NCBI GenBank assembly: GCA_023653785.1
Contig: JAMKCH010001597.1
Location: 1-64,000 of the forward strand
DNA length: 64,000 nt
Reading direction: 5' to 3'
From: Ophioderma brevispina
Lineage: Eukaryota > Echinodermata > Ophiuroidea > Amphilepidida > Ophiodermatidae
Position 1 is the first letter of the stretch. Every line of letters begins with the position of its first letter. Positions 22,712 through 31,366 of the stretch are shown here, in pieces. Made by a program: the position numbers and the translations under genes. Under the pieces are notes generated by a model that had not been told where the DNA came from, ran no database searches, and was given only the letters and a program-made list of their open reading frames with translations.

Positions 22712-23515
22712 GTACACTGAAAACCTAAATTGGTCGGCATGAACCAACTTTAAGTTAGTCCATATGGTGCCCGTTTTGACTTACGTAAAGCTAGTCAAAC
22801 TAACATATGTGACTAGCATATTAACTTGCATGACTAACATCAACCTTAGTCATGCACGCTTGACTACCAGCTTGACTAGCTTGGAGGTTAAGTCATGCAT
22901 GTATGACTAACGTAGGCTAGTTGCATAACTAGTTTATGACTACTTTAAGTTAATCCAGATGGTGCCCGTTTGACTACATAACGTTAGTCATGTAATTCAA
23001 AGCTGTCATCAGGGTTTTGACTAGCATGGTGAACTATTCAACTGTTCTTACGACTTGAATGACCGACAGTTGGAAGTAGGTGGGAGATAATGGAACAAGT
23101 TAGTCAATCCATATCCGATGAACCAAACTAGTCATGCACCTCGTTACACGTTAGTCATACAGTCCTGACTAGATTAGCAACGTAATAAGCTAGCAAATGC
23201 AGTCTGCTAGCTTACAGGTGGGGTTGACTAACGTTATGTTAGTCAGTCCTGCATGCAGTGGCGTACCAGAGGGGGGGCCTCTGACCCGCCCCCCCGTGGG
23301 GAATCTGCCCCCCCCCGAAAATTAGTGATTTACTGGCCTATACTATACTAAACCATTTTAATATATGCCTTGCCCCCCCTGACAATATATGTGCCCCCCC
23401 TTTGCCCCCTGAAAAAAAAAGCTGGCTACCGCCACTGCCTGCACACTAGCCTCTCTTCTAGTTTTTTAAGTTAGTCATGCAACTGCATGACTAGTTTTTG
23501 TTTTCATCAGTGTAC
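22712..23515. mobile_element. TAGTCA-rich foldback element with TACACTGAAAAC ends
   Basis: GTACACTGAAAAC at 22712-22724 faces GTTTTCATCAGTGTAC at 23500-23515. The interior is packed with copies, in both orientations, of GTTAGTCA/TGACTAAC, TAGTCATGCA and GACTAGC, more than 25 in about 600 bp. It can therefore fold at many alternative positions. It contains no recognisable protein. A hAT-like MITE is inserted at 23256-23437. The driver transposase is unknown. Confidence 0.75.
23256..23437. mobile_element. hAT-type MITE nested in the TAGTCA-rich element
   Basis: The ends CAGTGGCGTACCAG and CTGGCTACCGCCACTG form imperfect inverted repeats of the hAT CAGTGGCGTA class. The flanking octamers are CCTGCATG (23248-23255) and CCTGCACA (23438-23445), a slightly mutated 8-bp target duplication. 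The interior holds long C runs (CCGCCCCCCC, TGCCCCCCCC) and is non-coding. Confidence 0.85.
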
Positions 23516-24039
23516 GGTTAATCCCTCTTAAACCAAGATGACCGCCAAACACCTTTTGGGACCACATTTGATTTTGGTAACATCATAATTCTTGAAGATG
23601 GCATACTTGTGCTAACATCCTTGTTGGAATTTAGTTTGTGACATCTGCTGGCCGACTACTAGTATTGCACCATAAATTCGGGTTGATTAAGGCCCTATTG
23701 TGTTTGGCTAGGCCTACTAAGTTAGGGTGTTCTTCATTGCTTTTTTATTCTCTATAACACATTCACAATCTCTAATACACTCACCAAATATACGTTTTTA
23801 ACCATTTTTATTAAATGAGTTTTACAGTATACTGTATACTTTTAATAATTGTAAAACATGGATTTTTTGGCAGAAATTGCTGAAGTAAAATACTGTTTGC
23901 AATTTTTTTTTTACAGGGAAGAGAAACAATACAACAGATGCAAAACGAGACACAAATCAATAAAGATGATTCATGAACGCACGGGATAAATTGAATTTAA
24001 TTTTATTAAAAAAAAAAAAAAAAAAAAAAAACCCGAAAA
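23516..24039. other. Non-coding, ends in a poly-A run
   Basis: No gene recognised. A run of about 23 A at 24008-24030 abuts the family C fragment and could be a tail of an unrecognised retroposed sequence. Confidence 0.35.
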
Positions 24040-24250
24040 AAAGCAAATATTTTAAATTTTCAGGACTAGCTTTAAAAGTGAAGAATAAGTCTTTAGAATT
24101 CTTACTCACCAGTTTATTTTTTCCAAGTTGCTTTTGGTCCTGTAAATTGTGGGGTAGTGTTAGGGTACCATACCTAAAACTTTTTATAACTGCAATGATG
24201 ATGTTTTTCGATTTTCTGGTTGAACGTCCCATCATAGTGCCTTTTTATTT
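24040..24250 (+). mobile_element. MITE family C, internally deleted copy
   Basis: Matches 49122-49474 in the blocks GACTAGCTTxAAAAGTGAAG-xxTAAGTCT, AGAATTCTxACTCAC, TTTGGTCCTGTAAATTG and TTTTTCGATTTTCTGGTTGA, with a large internal segment missing. It ends ATAGTGCCTTTTTATT. The protein-like frames over this stretch are chance. Confidence 0.65.
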
Positions 24251-24611
24251 ATGGCCAAATTTAATTTTGAAGCTTTGCGAATCTTGCACTTACTCGTTAT
24301 CGGTCCGGGCTTTTTCACATCCCCTCCAAATGTAACCATAGCCGGCTTGGAAGGACAGATTGCATGAAATGATACGAATAACAAAAAATCAGACTATAAA
24401 TAAAAAAAATCATCTGGTAAATATGATAAGTCCACCTATTTTTTATTTTTTTAACTCGCCTATCTATAGCTATATATAACTTTAAAGTAAAAGACCAACA
24501 CTTTTGGTGTTAAAAACCTGAAACACAATTTGAGGCGCGTTTAATTTACAGTGCTGTCATGTTACCAGTTTCAATTTGCAAACTATCAACCAAAACCTTC
24601 CTGAAATCACG

Positions 24612-24942
24612 GTAGCTACATGGCACCCATCTATTGTGTCAAAATAGTAATTTCATATATATTAGACATTCAATAGATTTCTTACTTCGTAAATTGGCTA
24701 CAGAAATGTCCTAACAGAGAGAAAAAGGGCGATTTTGATTTGCTTATATTTCCCTGTAACAGGCTGAATTTCTATTTGCTCCTATACAAAATTAGAAAAA
24801 TTTCACAATTTTTGTACCAAAAGAACTTTTCCTCAGCTTACTCTTTCAGATGGGGATGTTTGATGGAAATCTTACATCAGGGCAAAATCAGTACTTTCGA
24901 TTTTTTTAGGGACCCCGTATATGTGAAATCCTTTTCACTATC
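24612..24942 (+). mobile_element. MITE family B, copy 1 (5' end lost)
   Basis: Shares with 57092-57451 the blocks TAGTAATTTCATATATATTA, TTGGCTACAGAAATG, AGGCTGAATTTxTATTTGCT, AGCTTAxTCTTTCAGATGGG and TTTTTTAGGGACxCC. The left terminal repeat is not recognisable. Confidence 0.7.
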
Positions 24943-24962
24943 CGTGACCGTCCCCAAGAGTC

Positions 24963-25257
24963 AAAAATATTTGAAGAATAAGTCTGTAGAATTCCTCATA
25001 AGTTACTTTTTGTTGGAACTGAAAAATTGACAGAAAGGAAAAAACAAACAAAAACAAGCATTGTTCAAAGATTCGAATCCCCATTCAATCAACGTGTTGT
25101 AGGAAGTGTCCGTACGGACAGTAATGACTAGTAAATATCCGATTTGTAGGGTATGTACCTCTTCTTGTTACAAACAGGCACAATCTGATTTTTTATGTTT
25201 TTCGATTTCTGATTGAACAAATCACTGATATAGTGCCTTTTTAACAAAAATAATATT
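24963..25257 (+). mobile_element. MITE family C, copy adjoining family B
   Basis: Matches 49122-49474 in GAATAAGTCTGTAGAATTC, CAACGTGTT, TGTCCGTACGGACAG (palindromic) and AACAAATCACTGATATAGTG. The last block is its right terminal repeat. It lies about 20 bp from a family B copy. Confidence 0.7.
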
Positions 25258-25369
25258 TTGACAGGGAGCGCTTTAATTCTTTACCCATTGACAACAAATA
25301 ACATTTTGCCCTAAACAAACACCGCGCTAGGTACTAAACAAACTTTGTTTCACCAAAACAAACTTTTGA

Positions 25370-25830
25370 CGAAGTAATTGAACTGCGCTTTGCGCGTATG
25401 GTAAGGTTTTGGCTGTCCTCGTCACTTCTCCATTCGCTGCCTGAACCGTTGGCCCACGATACACCCAGCGACGCGACGGTGAACTCATCAGCTGCTGAAG
25501 AACACGGGAAATTAGGCGTCATACATTGCACGGAATCCCTTTGCACTTGGCAGAATTTCGCAAAATATCCTCATGTTTTGGAAGGCAGCGGTGCTAGGAT
25601 CTAGGAATTATCAGCAAAATGTTACGACATTTTGGGTGTACGTCTACTGCTTTGGTTCCTACTACAACACCCTGATTGCGGGTTTCGCCTCCGGACGATT
25701 CGTAAGTTACACCACACAGTCCCGGGGGAATTTCGTGCGTACTGTTTCTTGTTTTATTAAACTGCACAAACCCAGTCCGTTTACCCCAGCGGCGGCGGGG
25801 ATTTCGGATCACAGACTTGTATGAATTAGA
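25370..25830 (+). other. CpG-rich island with a candidate exon ending at 25701
   Basis: Locally rich in G+C and CpG (AGCGACGCGACGGTG, CCGGACGATTCG, AGCGGCGGCGGGG) against AT-rich surroundings, as expected of a promoter or exon region. A plus-strand frame from an ATG at 25573 reads MFWKAAVLGSRNYQQNVTTF, then WVYVYCFGSYYNTLIAG to SGRF at 25701, exactly before a consensus donor GTAAGT at 25702. Forty-three codons, phase 0. The start context is weak and no continuation was found. The protein is not recognised; minus-strand coding cannot be excluded. Confidence 0.3.
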
Positions 25831-26367
25831 TTCCCGGTAGAAGTGATCCTTTCGGAAAATGTTTTTTTTTTAAAACAACCCAGTCCCAGTGCGAGTCGTC
25901 AAATCAATGCCAATGTTTTTTTTTTTTTTTTAACATTTCTTTCTGTAATTTAGTTAGGCAGAGAGATTCGGGGCTGTATTGTAGCCAGGCTGTAGATGTG
26001 TAGGATTTTTTACTTGTGATAGATGAAATGGTCAGATGGTTTATAGATGATAGTAAGTAAAATGAAAAACAACAGGTAGTATAGGGCTAGGCAATGCCCG
26101 AACATGCCCGGGGGAGGGGGGGGGGGGGGGGGTGGGGGAACTCAACTTGGGTAGGCCCGCTACAGCAGGTGTGATGTGGCGACACAAAGTTGCCAGAACT
26201 TGGCTAAGGGGGCTTGTGAAATTGACTTGGAACTGAATTTTTTTCAATTTTGACCAATTTATGAACTTGGAGGCCACTTTGAGGTTATGAAAAGAGCAAG
26301 ATGCAAAAATTTTAGCCCATCTGGCGGCTTAAAATTTGTGAGCTTTGTGGCCAAGTAGGGGGGGGTC
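25831..26367. other. Non-coding with homopolymer tracts
   Basis: T runs at about 25861-25870 and 25917-25932, and a long G tract at about 26110-26140 (GGGGGAGGGGGGGGGGGGGG...). No gene supported. Confidence 0.4.
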
Positions 26368-26786
26368 TTTAAAGGTCCATGGCAGATCGCGGAGTGTCAG
26401 GTGTGATGCTTCAGTTGGGATGTCAATTCTACCATCAAGATCGAAGATCGCGAATAGCCTGTCACCAGGGACCCCCAGATTACCGGATAAAGTGGTCAAA
26501 TTTGGGTCATCAGAAAAAGCTACTAGTTCTCATTACCCTGTGAAATTTAGGCTAAAGGATGTTTGCTATCTGATGTATGAGCGAAATTGTGCCCCTTTTT
26601 GGACAACCATAGTAATTTTACATAGTACTCTATGGGGATTGCAGAATCACGTTTTAGCTCTCACATCAATAGGGTTGAAATATGGGTCGCGAAACTTTAC
26701 AGATGGTGTTTGTTGTGGGGTTGATGAAGGATATTCTCTCAAGATGAAAAACTTATATAGACTTAAATACGGCCATACCCCTTTAA
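26368..26786 (-). mobile_element. MITE family A, copy 2, reverse orientation
   Basis: Begins TTTAAAGGTCCATGGC and ends GGCCATACCCCTTTAA, the reverse complement of copies 1 and 3. It carries the shared blocks in reverse (ACTAGTTCTCATTACCCTGT, ACAGATGGTG). It faces copy 3 at 27194 across about 400 bp, so the pair can form a large inverted repeat. Confidence 0.8.
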
Positions 26787-26941
26787 GAACACGGAAACAC
26801 GACTAGTTGAATAGGGGGTCTATTGAATTGCAGAAGAAGCGCGAACTGCGGGGCGAACTGGGGTCTTGACCACTGCACATACCCGTACTGCCATTTTAGG
26901 TTTAATATTGACTAGAGGGAAGAATTATTGTTCAGGATGGC

Positions 26942-27637
26942 TACCGTATTGTTCCTAATAAACGCCCGGGGGCGGTACATTTTTCAAAAGGGAGGGCGTT
27001 TATTACAGTAAAAAAATGGAAAGTCAAAAATCACCTTACACACGCTTATTTTCGCTGATTACCAATAATACAAACAAAACAAGCAGGGGGACGCTGTTTT
27101 CGCACCTCCCGAGGTCAAAGTTCCATACTAATTAAACTATTACAACTGCACAATAGTGATTATGATGCAGATTACGACAGTCCCGGCCATTAATTAAAGG
27201 TGGATGGCCTGATTTAAGGATATGAAGTTTTCATCTTAATAGATTAGCCTTCACTCCAAAACCCCATCTGTAAAGTTTTGTGCCGATATTTCAATCCCTT
27301 TTGATGCAAGAGCTAAAAACGTGATTTTGTAAGCCCCATAGAGTACTGTGTAAAATTAATATTGGTCGACCAAAATGGGGCACATTTTCGCTCATAACTT
27401 CCAAACCAAACATCCTTTGGCTCTAAGATTTCACAGGGTAAATGAGAAAAATAGTAGCTTTCTTATGATACCCAAATGGTGACCACTTCCGGTAAAATCT
27501 AGGGCTTCTGGGGACGAGGCTAGGCCATGGACCTTTAAATCATGTGATTTAGGTTTAAGCTTAACTCATTTTCTTGAATTGTTTTATCCAAAAATCGTAG
27601 GGGGCGTTTATTAGAGCAGGGGCGTTTATCCACGGTA
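26942..27637. mobile_element. MITE with TACCGTA...AATAAACGCCC ends, host of a nested copy of MITE A
   Basis: TACCGTATTGTTCCTAATAA with ACGCCCG on the left faces GGGGCGTTTATCCACGGTA on the right. A second GGGCGTTTATTA motif repeats inside each end (26993-27003 and 27601-27613). Removing the nested A copy (27194-27538) leaves about 350 bp. No clear target duplication. Confidence 0.65.
27194..27538 (+). mobile_element. MITE family A, copy 3, nested
   Basis: TTAA|AGGTGGATGGCC on the left and GGCCATGGACCT|TTAA on the right; 345 bp. It is inserted inside the element 26942-27637. The shared internal blocks are nearly complete, making it one of the better preserved copies. Confidence 0.85.
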
Positions 27638-27904
27638 TGTAGCCCCATGGCTAGTGGCCTAATTTTTTCTAACCCTTTGAATGGGTTACTCCCTACAGAC
27701 CTTTGAGCAAAAGTTTGCTCTCATAAGATTAACATCATATAACCTGGTCATATCACCCCAACTGTTTTTTTTTTGTTTATGTGTGCCTAATCTTATTGCA
27801 GATTTGTTTGTTCAAATTCTACAATAAATTTTGAATTTTGTAATAGCTGTCTTATTAAAACTGGCAGAAAGTAGTAACACAGTGGCCTATGAAGCACTGT
27901 CAAG

Positions 27905-28330
27905 TGTCAACATCATGCATTGTATAATATTGTTTGTGAATTGGTTGTATAATACATCAATGGTTATATTTTGGTTGTTTAATGTTGTTGTAATCACATA
28001 ATGACCACTGGGAATGACCAAGCCATCATCAGTACATGTTTGTTAGAGCAGTGTTTGATTTAGAAAAGAAAAGTTACATGCACAACTTGGGATTTTCTCA
28101 GAAAATGGGCTGTATAACACTAAAATCTGCATGCACAGGCTGAATTTTACATGCACAGAGCAAATGTTACATGCATCTGTGCATGTAAAACCCCTCTAAA
28201 TCGAACACTGTGTTAGAGTTATGTTATTACAAAATTAAACCAACCAAAATATAACCATTGACATTAAAATAATTTGTATGAAAAACAACTAAAAACCACT
28301 ATACAACGTGTCATGCATTAACATCGTTTT
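27905..28330. mobile_element. Foldback element with about 100-bp arms
   Basis: The left arm (about 27909-28007: ATCATGCATTGTATAA ... CAATGGTTATATTTTGGTTG) is reverse-complementary, with gaps, to about 28224-28327 (CAACCAAAATATAACCATTG ... CATGCATTAAC). A hAT MITE is inserted between the arms at 28049-28210. No coding capacity. Confidence 0.7.
28049..28210. mobile_element. hAT-type MITE with perfect 8-bp target duplication
   Basis: CAGTGTTTGATTTAGA and TCTAAATCGAACACTG are the terminal inverted repeats. TGTTAGAG at 28041-28048 is repeated exactly at 28211-28218. The 162-bp interior holds four or five copies of TTxCATGCACA. It sits in the loop of the foldback at 27905-28330, so it inserted later. 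Confidence 0.9.
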
Positions 28331-28774
28331 TCCTGAATGTGTCTACAGGAAACTTTTTGAGATACATTTAAATTCAGGTAATGAGGCTCCCTGGATCACA
28401 AAATGTCTCTTTAGCAGTCTTAAAATTAAATTAGTGTACTATACCAGTTTTAACTACCGGTAATCATATTAACCTTAGACCCCAATTCTATTCAGGGCAA
28501 AATCAGTGATCTCAAAATGAGCAAATTCTGAAAACAGTTTTAGAGCTTATATTGTCCAGCTGTAAATGCCCTTTGTGAGAAGATCACAAGTGTTGCATTA
28601 TTGATTACTTGGTTACAGCACTACTATCAAGGCTGATTTGGTATAATTTGCTGCGTGCCTTTTATTGATTAGCACTTATTCCCTACCAATTTAATTGATT
28701 ATTGCACCACAAAGAAAATACACATGATACAGTATGCTTTTACTGAAACTACTACCAGTTAGATTGACAGTCCT
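28331..28774. other. Non-coding, nothing recognised
   Basis: AT-rich sequence before the tandem duplication. A short CAGGGCAAAATCAGTGATxTC near 28494 recalls the end of MITE family B but is too short to call. Confidence 0.35.
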
Positions 28775-29783
28775 GTTTTTCATGTGAGTTTCTGTAACTT
28801 GACCCATCTGACACACCTTTTTTCTGACACACCTTTTTTCTGACACACTTATGAATTTGGAAACCCTTCACAGAATAAAGCATGTTTATTGCATTAAGGT
28901 TTCCATTCTTAAATGTGTCAAAATGCTGAATTTATGGTTAACCATCAATATTAGCACAGTGTTGAATAGGCTTTGCAATGCGTATTATTGCTTCTACCAT
29001 CAAAACCGCCAGTTTGTTTTCCACGGTACATCATGGGGCGTATGTGCAAGTGCCAGACTCTTATATTAAGTAGAGAACAAAATATCAAAAAAAAATCGGA
29101 ATAGGCACCTTGAAACATGCATTTTTTTTTATCTAGGCCTAAAATGAGCTAGCAGGGCTGACATGGGTTTACATGCACAAAATGCATAGGTTTGAGCATT
29201 TGAGAAAGAGCTGTGTAGAACCTAAAGGTGGGTGACCCTATGGTCCAGTTTTTCAGGTGCTGCTTTCTCCCTCACATGGAAGATATCGCCAAAAACATCT
29301 GATTAACAAATAGTTCAATCGGTAGACTAGCAAATTGTATACTAAATTGGTCCATTGGTCCATGATCCTTGCCCTGCAAAGTCATTGTTTTTCCCTCATA
29401 CATACCCTTAGCTAAGCTTATCAACTTTACTGATGATATTGCTTGCACAAAATAGTATCAAATATCATTATCAAAATTATCTGATATGAAGTGGAATTTG
29501 TAATGTCCGCAGCATGCAAATAATGCCAGACTCGTGGTACTCACAGGAACACGGCCGCATACATGTGCAATGTACACGTCTATTGCCAACACAATTTCAG
29601 TAGTTTTTTGGGCAATTTGCTGCAGATCTTTTTATGCAGTAAAATAGCTTTTTGTGCTTTGGGAGTTTACACTGAACAAATGAAAATTCAGATCAAAATT
29701 TTGTGACTGCTTCTTTGTTTGTCAGTTTGGAGAAAGGCAAACAAATAAAAGTGGGGCAAGTATCATTCATCATTGAAAGGGCA
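28775..29783 (+). repeat. Tandem duplication, unit 1
   Basis: Begins GTTTTTCATGTGAGTTTCTG and is repeated at 29784 with a period of 1,009 bp. Collinear blocks include ATGAATTTGGAAA, GCTTCTACCATxCAAAACCG, GGCTGACATGGGTTTxACAT, ATTGGTCCATTGGTCCAT and GTACTCACAGGAACACGG. The units differ by many one- and two-base indels. A 5' part is the dispersed repeat also seen at 15040-15215. Non-coding. Confidence 0.85.
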
Positions 29784-31366
29784 GTTTTTCATGTGAGTTT
29801 CTGTAACTTGACCCATCTGACACCACTTTTTTTCGGACCACTTATGAATTTGGAAAACCTTCACAGAATAAAGCATGTTATATAGAGTAAGGTTGCAATT
29901 TTTAACATCTGTCAAAAGGCTTGAATTTATGGTTAACCACAATATTAGCCACAGTGTTGAATAGGCTTTGCAATGAGGATATTGCTTCTACCATTCAAAA
30001 CCGCCAGTTTGTTTCCACGGCAGGGCCGGAAAATTCGATAGAACTGAGAGAACCAGTTCGCCTGAAGGTCGCCCAAGTGACACTTGCGAGAACAAAAACC
30101 GGGTTGTTTCACGGCAAAATTTGTGCCAATAAAAACGATTTAAAAACATTACGTGATATGTTATTTGTTTTTTATTTCGACGAAAAAAAAGGAAAGAAAA
30201 TTCATGATGTCAAAATAATAAGCGCCCCAAATAGTGTGAAGTAAGTAAGATTTGTATTGACGGAGCTTTGAAACAGGTTTTCTTGACAAAAGGACTCGTT
30301 AATGGAGTTAAAATCATTAATGCATTGATTATATGTCGTAATCGACGTCGTCCAAAATCAGTAGCAAAGGCTGGCTACAGTAAAACAAAGCAAAAAGGAT
30401 CTGTTTTGATATTTAATAACAACAAATCCCAGGAATTCAGTTTTTTGTCGATCACAAACTTGACTCAGGTTCTCGCAAACTCCTTTAAGCGAGAACTGAA
30501 GGTTCGGAAGGTTCTCGCAAGGTCCCTTTGCGAGAACCTGAATCGGTTCTCGCAGACCTCCGACGAATTCAGCCTGCACGTACATCGGGGGCGTATGTGC
30601 AAGTGCCAGACTCGTATATTAAGTAGAGAACAAAAATATCAAAAAAAAATCGGGACTAGGCACTGGAAACTGCATTTTTTATCTAGGTCCTAAAATGAAT
30701 AGCAGGGCTGACATGGGTTTTACATGCACAAAATGCATAGGTTTGAGCATTTGAGAAAGAGCTGTGTAGAACCTAAAGGTGGGTGACCCTAGGTCCAGTT
30801 TTTCATATAGTGCTTTCTCCCTCACATTGGAAGATATGCCCAAACATTGATTAACAAATAGTTCAATCGGTATTTAGGTTTTAGATTATAGACTAGACAA
30901 ATTGTATACTAAATTGGTCCATTGGTCCATTGATCCTTGCCCTGCAAATTCAGGTGTTTTCCCTCATACATACCCGAGAGTAAGCTTATCAAACTTTTAC
31001 TGAATGATATTGCTTGCAACAAAATGTTATCCAGAATTCATTATCCAAATTATCTGATATGAAGTGGAATTTGTAATGTCCGCAGCATGCAGATTAAATT
31101 CCAGACTCGTGGTACTCACAGGAACACGGCCGCATACATGTGAATGTACACGTCTATGCCACACACAATTCAGTAGGTTTGGGGCAATTTGGCTGCATGT
31201 CTTTTTATTATGCCTGCAGTATTAAAATAAGCTTTTTGTGCTTGGGGAGTTTTATAAACAAATGCAAATTCCGATCAAATTTTGTGACTGCTTCTATTGT
31301 TGCGTCAGTGTGGAGAGAAGAAAGGCAACAAAATAAAAGTGGGGCAAATATCATTGAAAGAGAAGT
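29784..31366 (+). repeat. Tandem duplication, unit 2, carrying an insertion
   Basis: Second unit of the 1-kb duplication, longer than unit 1 by about 570 bp because of the element at 30021-30576. It ends with AAAAGTGGGGCAAATATCAT, matching the end of unit 1. Confidence 0.85.
30021..30576. mobile_element. DNA element inserted in unit 2, with GCGAGAAC subterminal repeats
   Basis: Absent from unit 1, so its borders are fixed by comparison. It starts CAGGGCCGGAAAATTCGATA and ends GACGAATTCAGCCTG, imperfect inverted repeats. CACG occurs on both sides (30016-30019 and 30577-30580), a possible short target duplication. Subterminal GCGAGAAC/GTTCTCGC occurs at least six times near both ends (for example GGTTCTCGCAAGGTCCC facing TTTGCGAGAACC near 30515-30540), like transposase-binding sites. 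Plus-strand frames inside (such as LKTLRDMLFVFYFDEKKGKK at about 30130-30190) are not recognised as a transposase. Superfamily open. Confidence 0.65.

Noticed and set aside
23973..24335. A 120-codon frame starting in a Lys run
   Set aside because: It begins in a poly-A tract and runs through a family C MITE fragment.
25066..25082. GATTCGAATCC resembling a tRNA T-loop
   Set aside because: The other arms of a tRNA are absent and the site is inside a MITE copy.
26345..26806. A 153-codon plus-strand frame
   Set aside because: It coincides with the reverse copy of MITE family A and its match elsewhere is to the repeat, not to a protein.
30268..30693. A 141-codon frame that might be a transposase
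   Set aside because: It crosses the right end of the inserted element into the tandem unit and shows no catalytic motif. Kept only as part of the element description.
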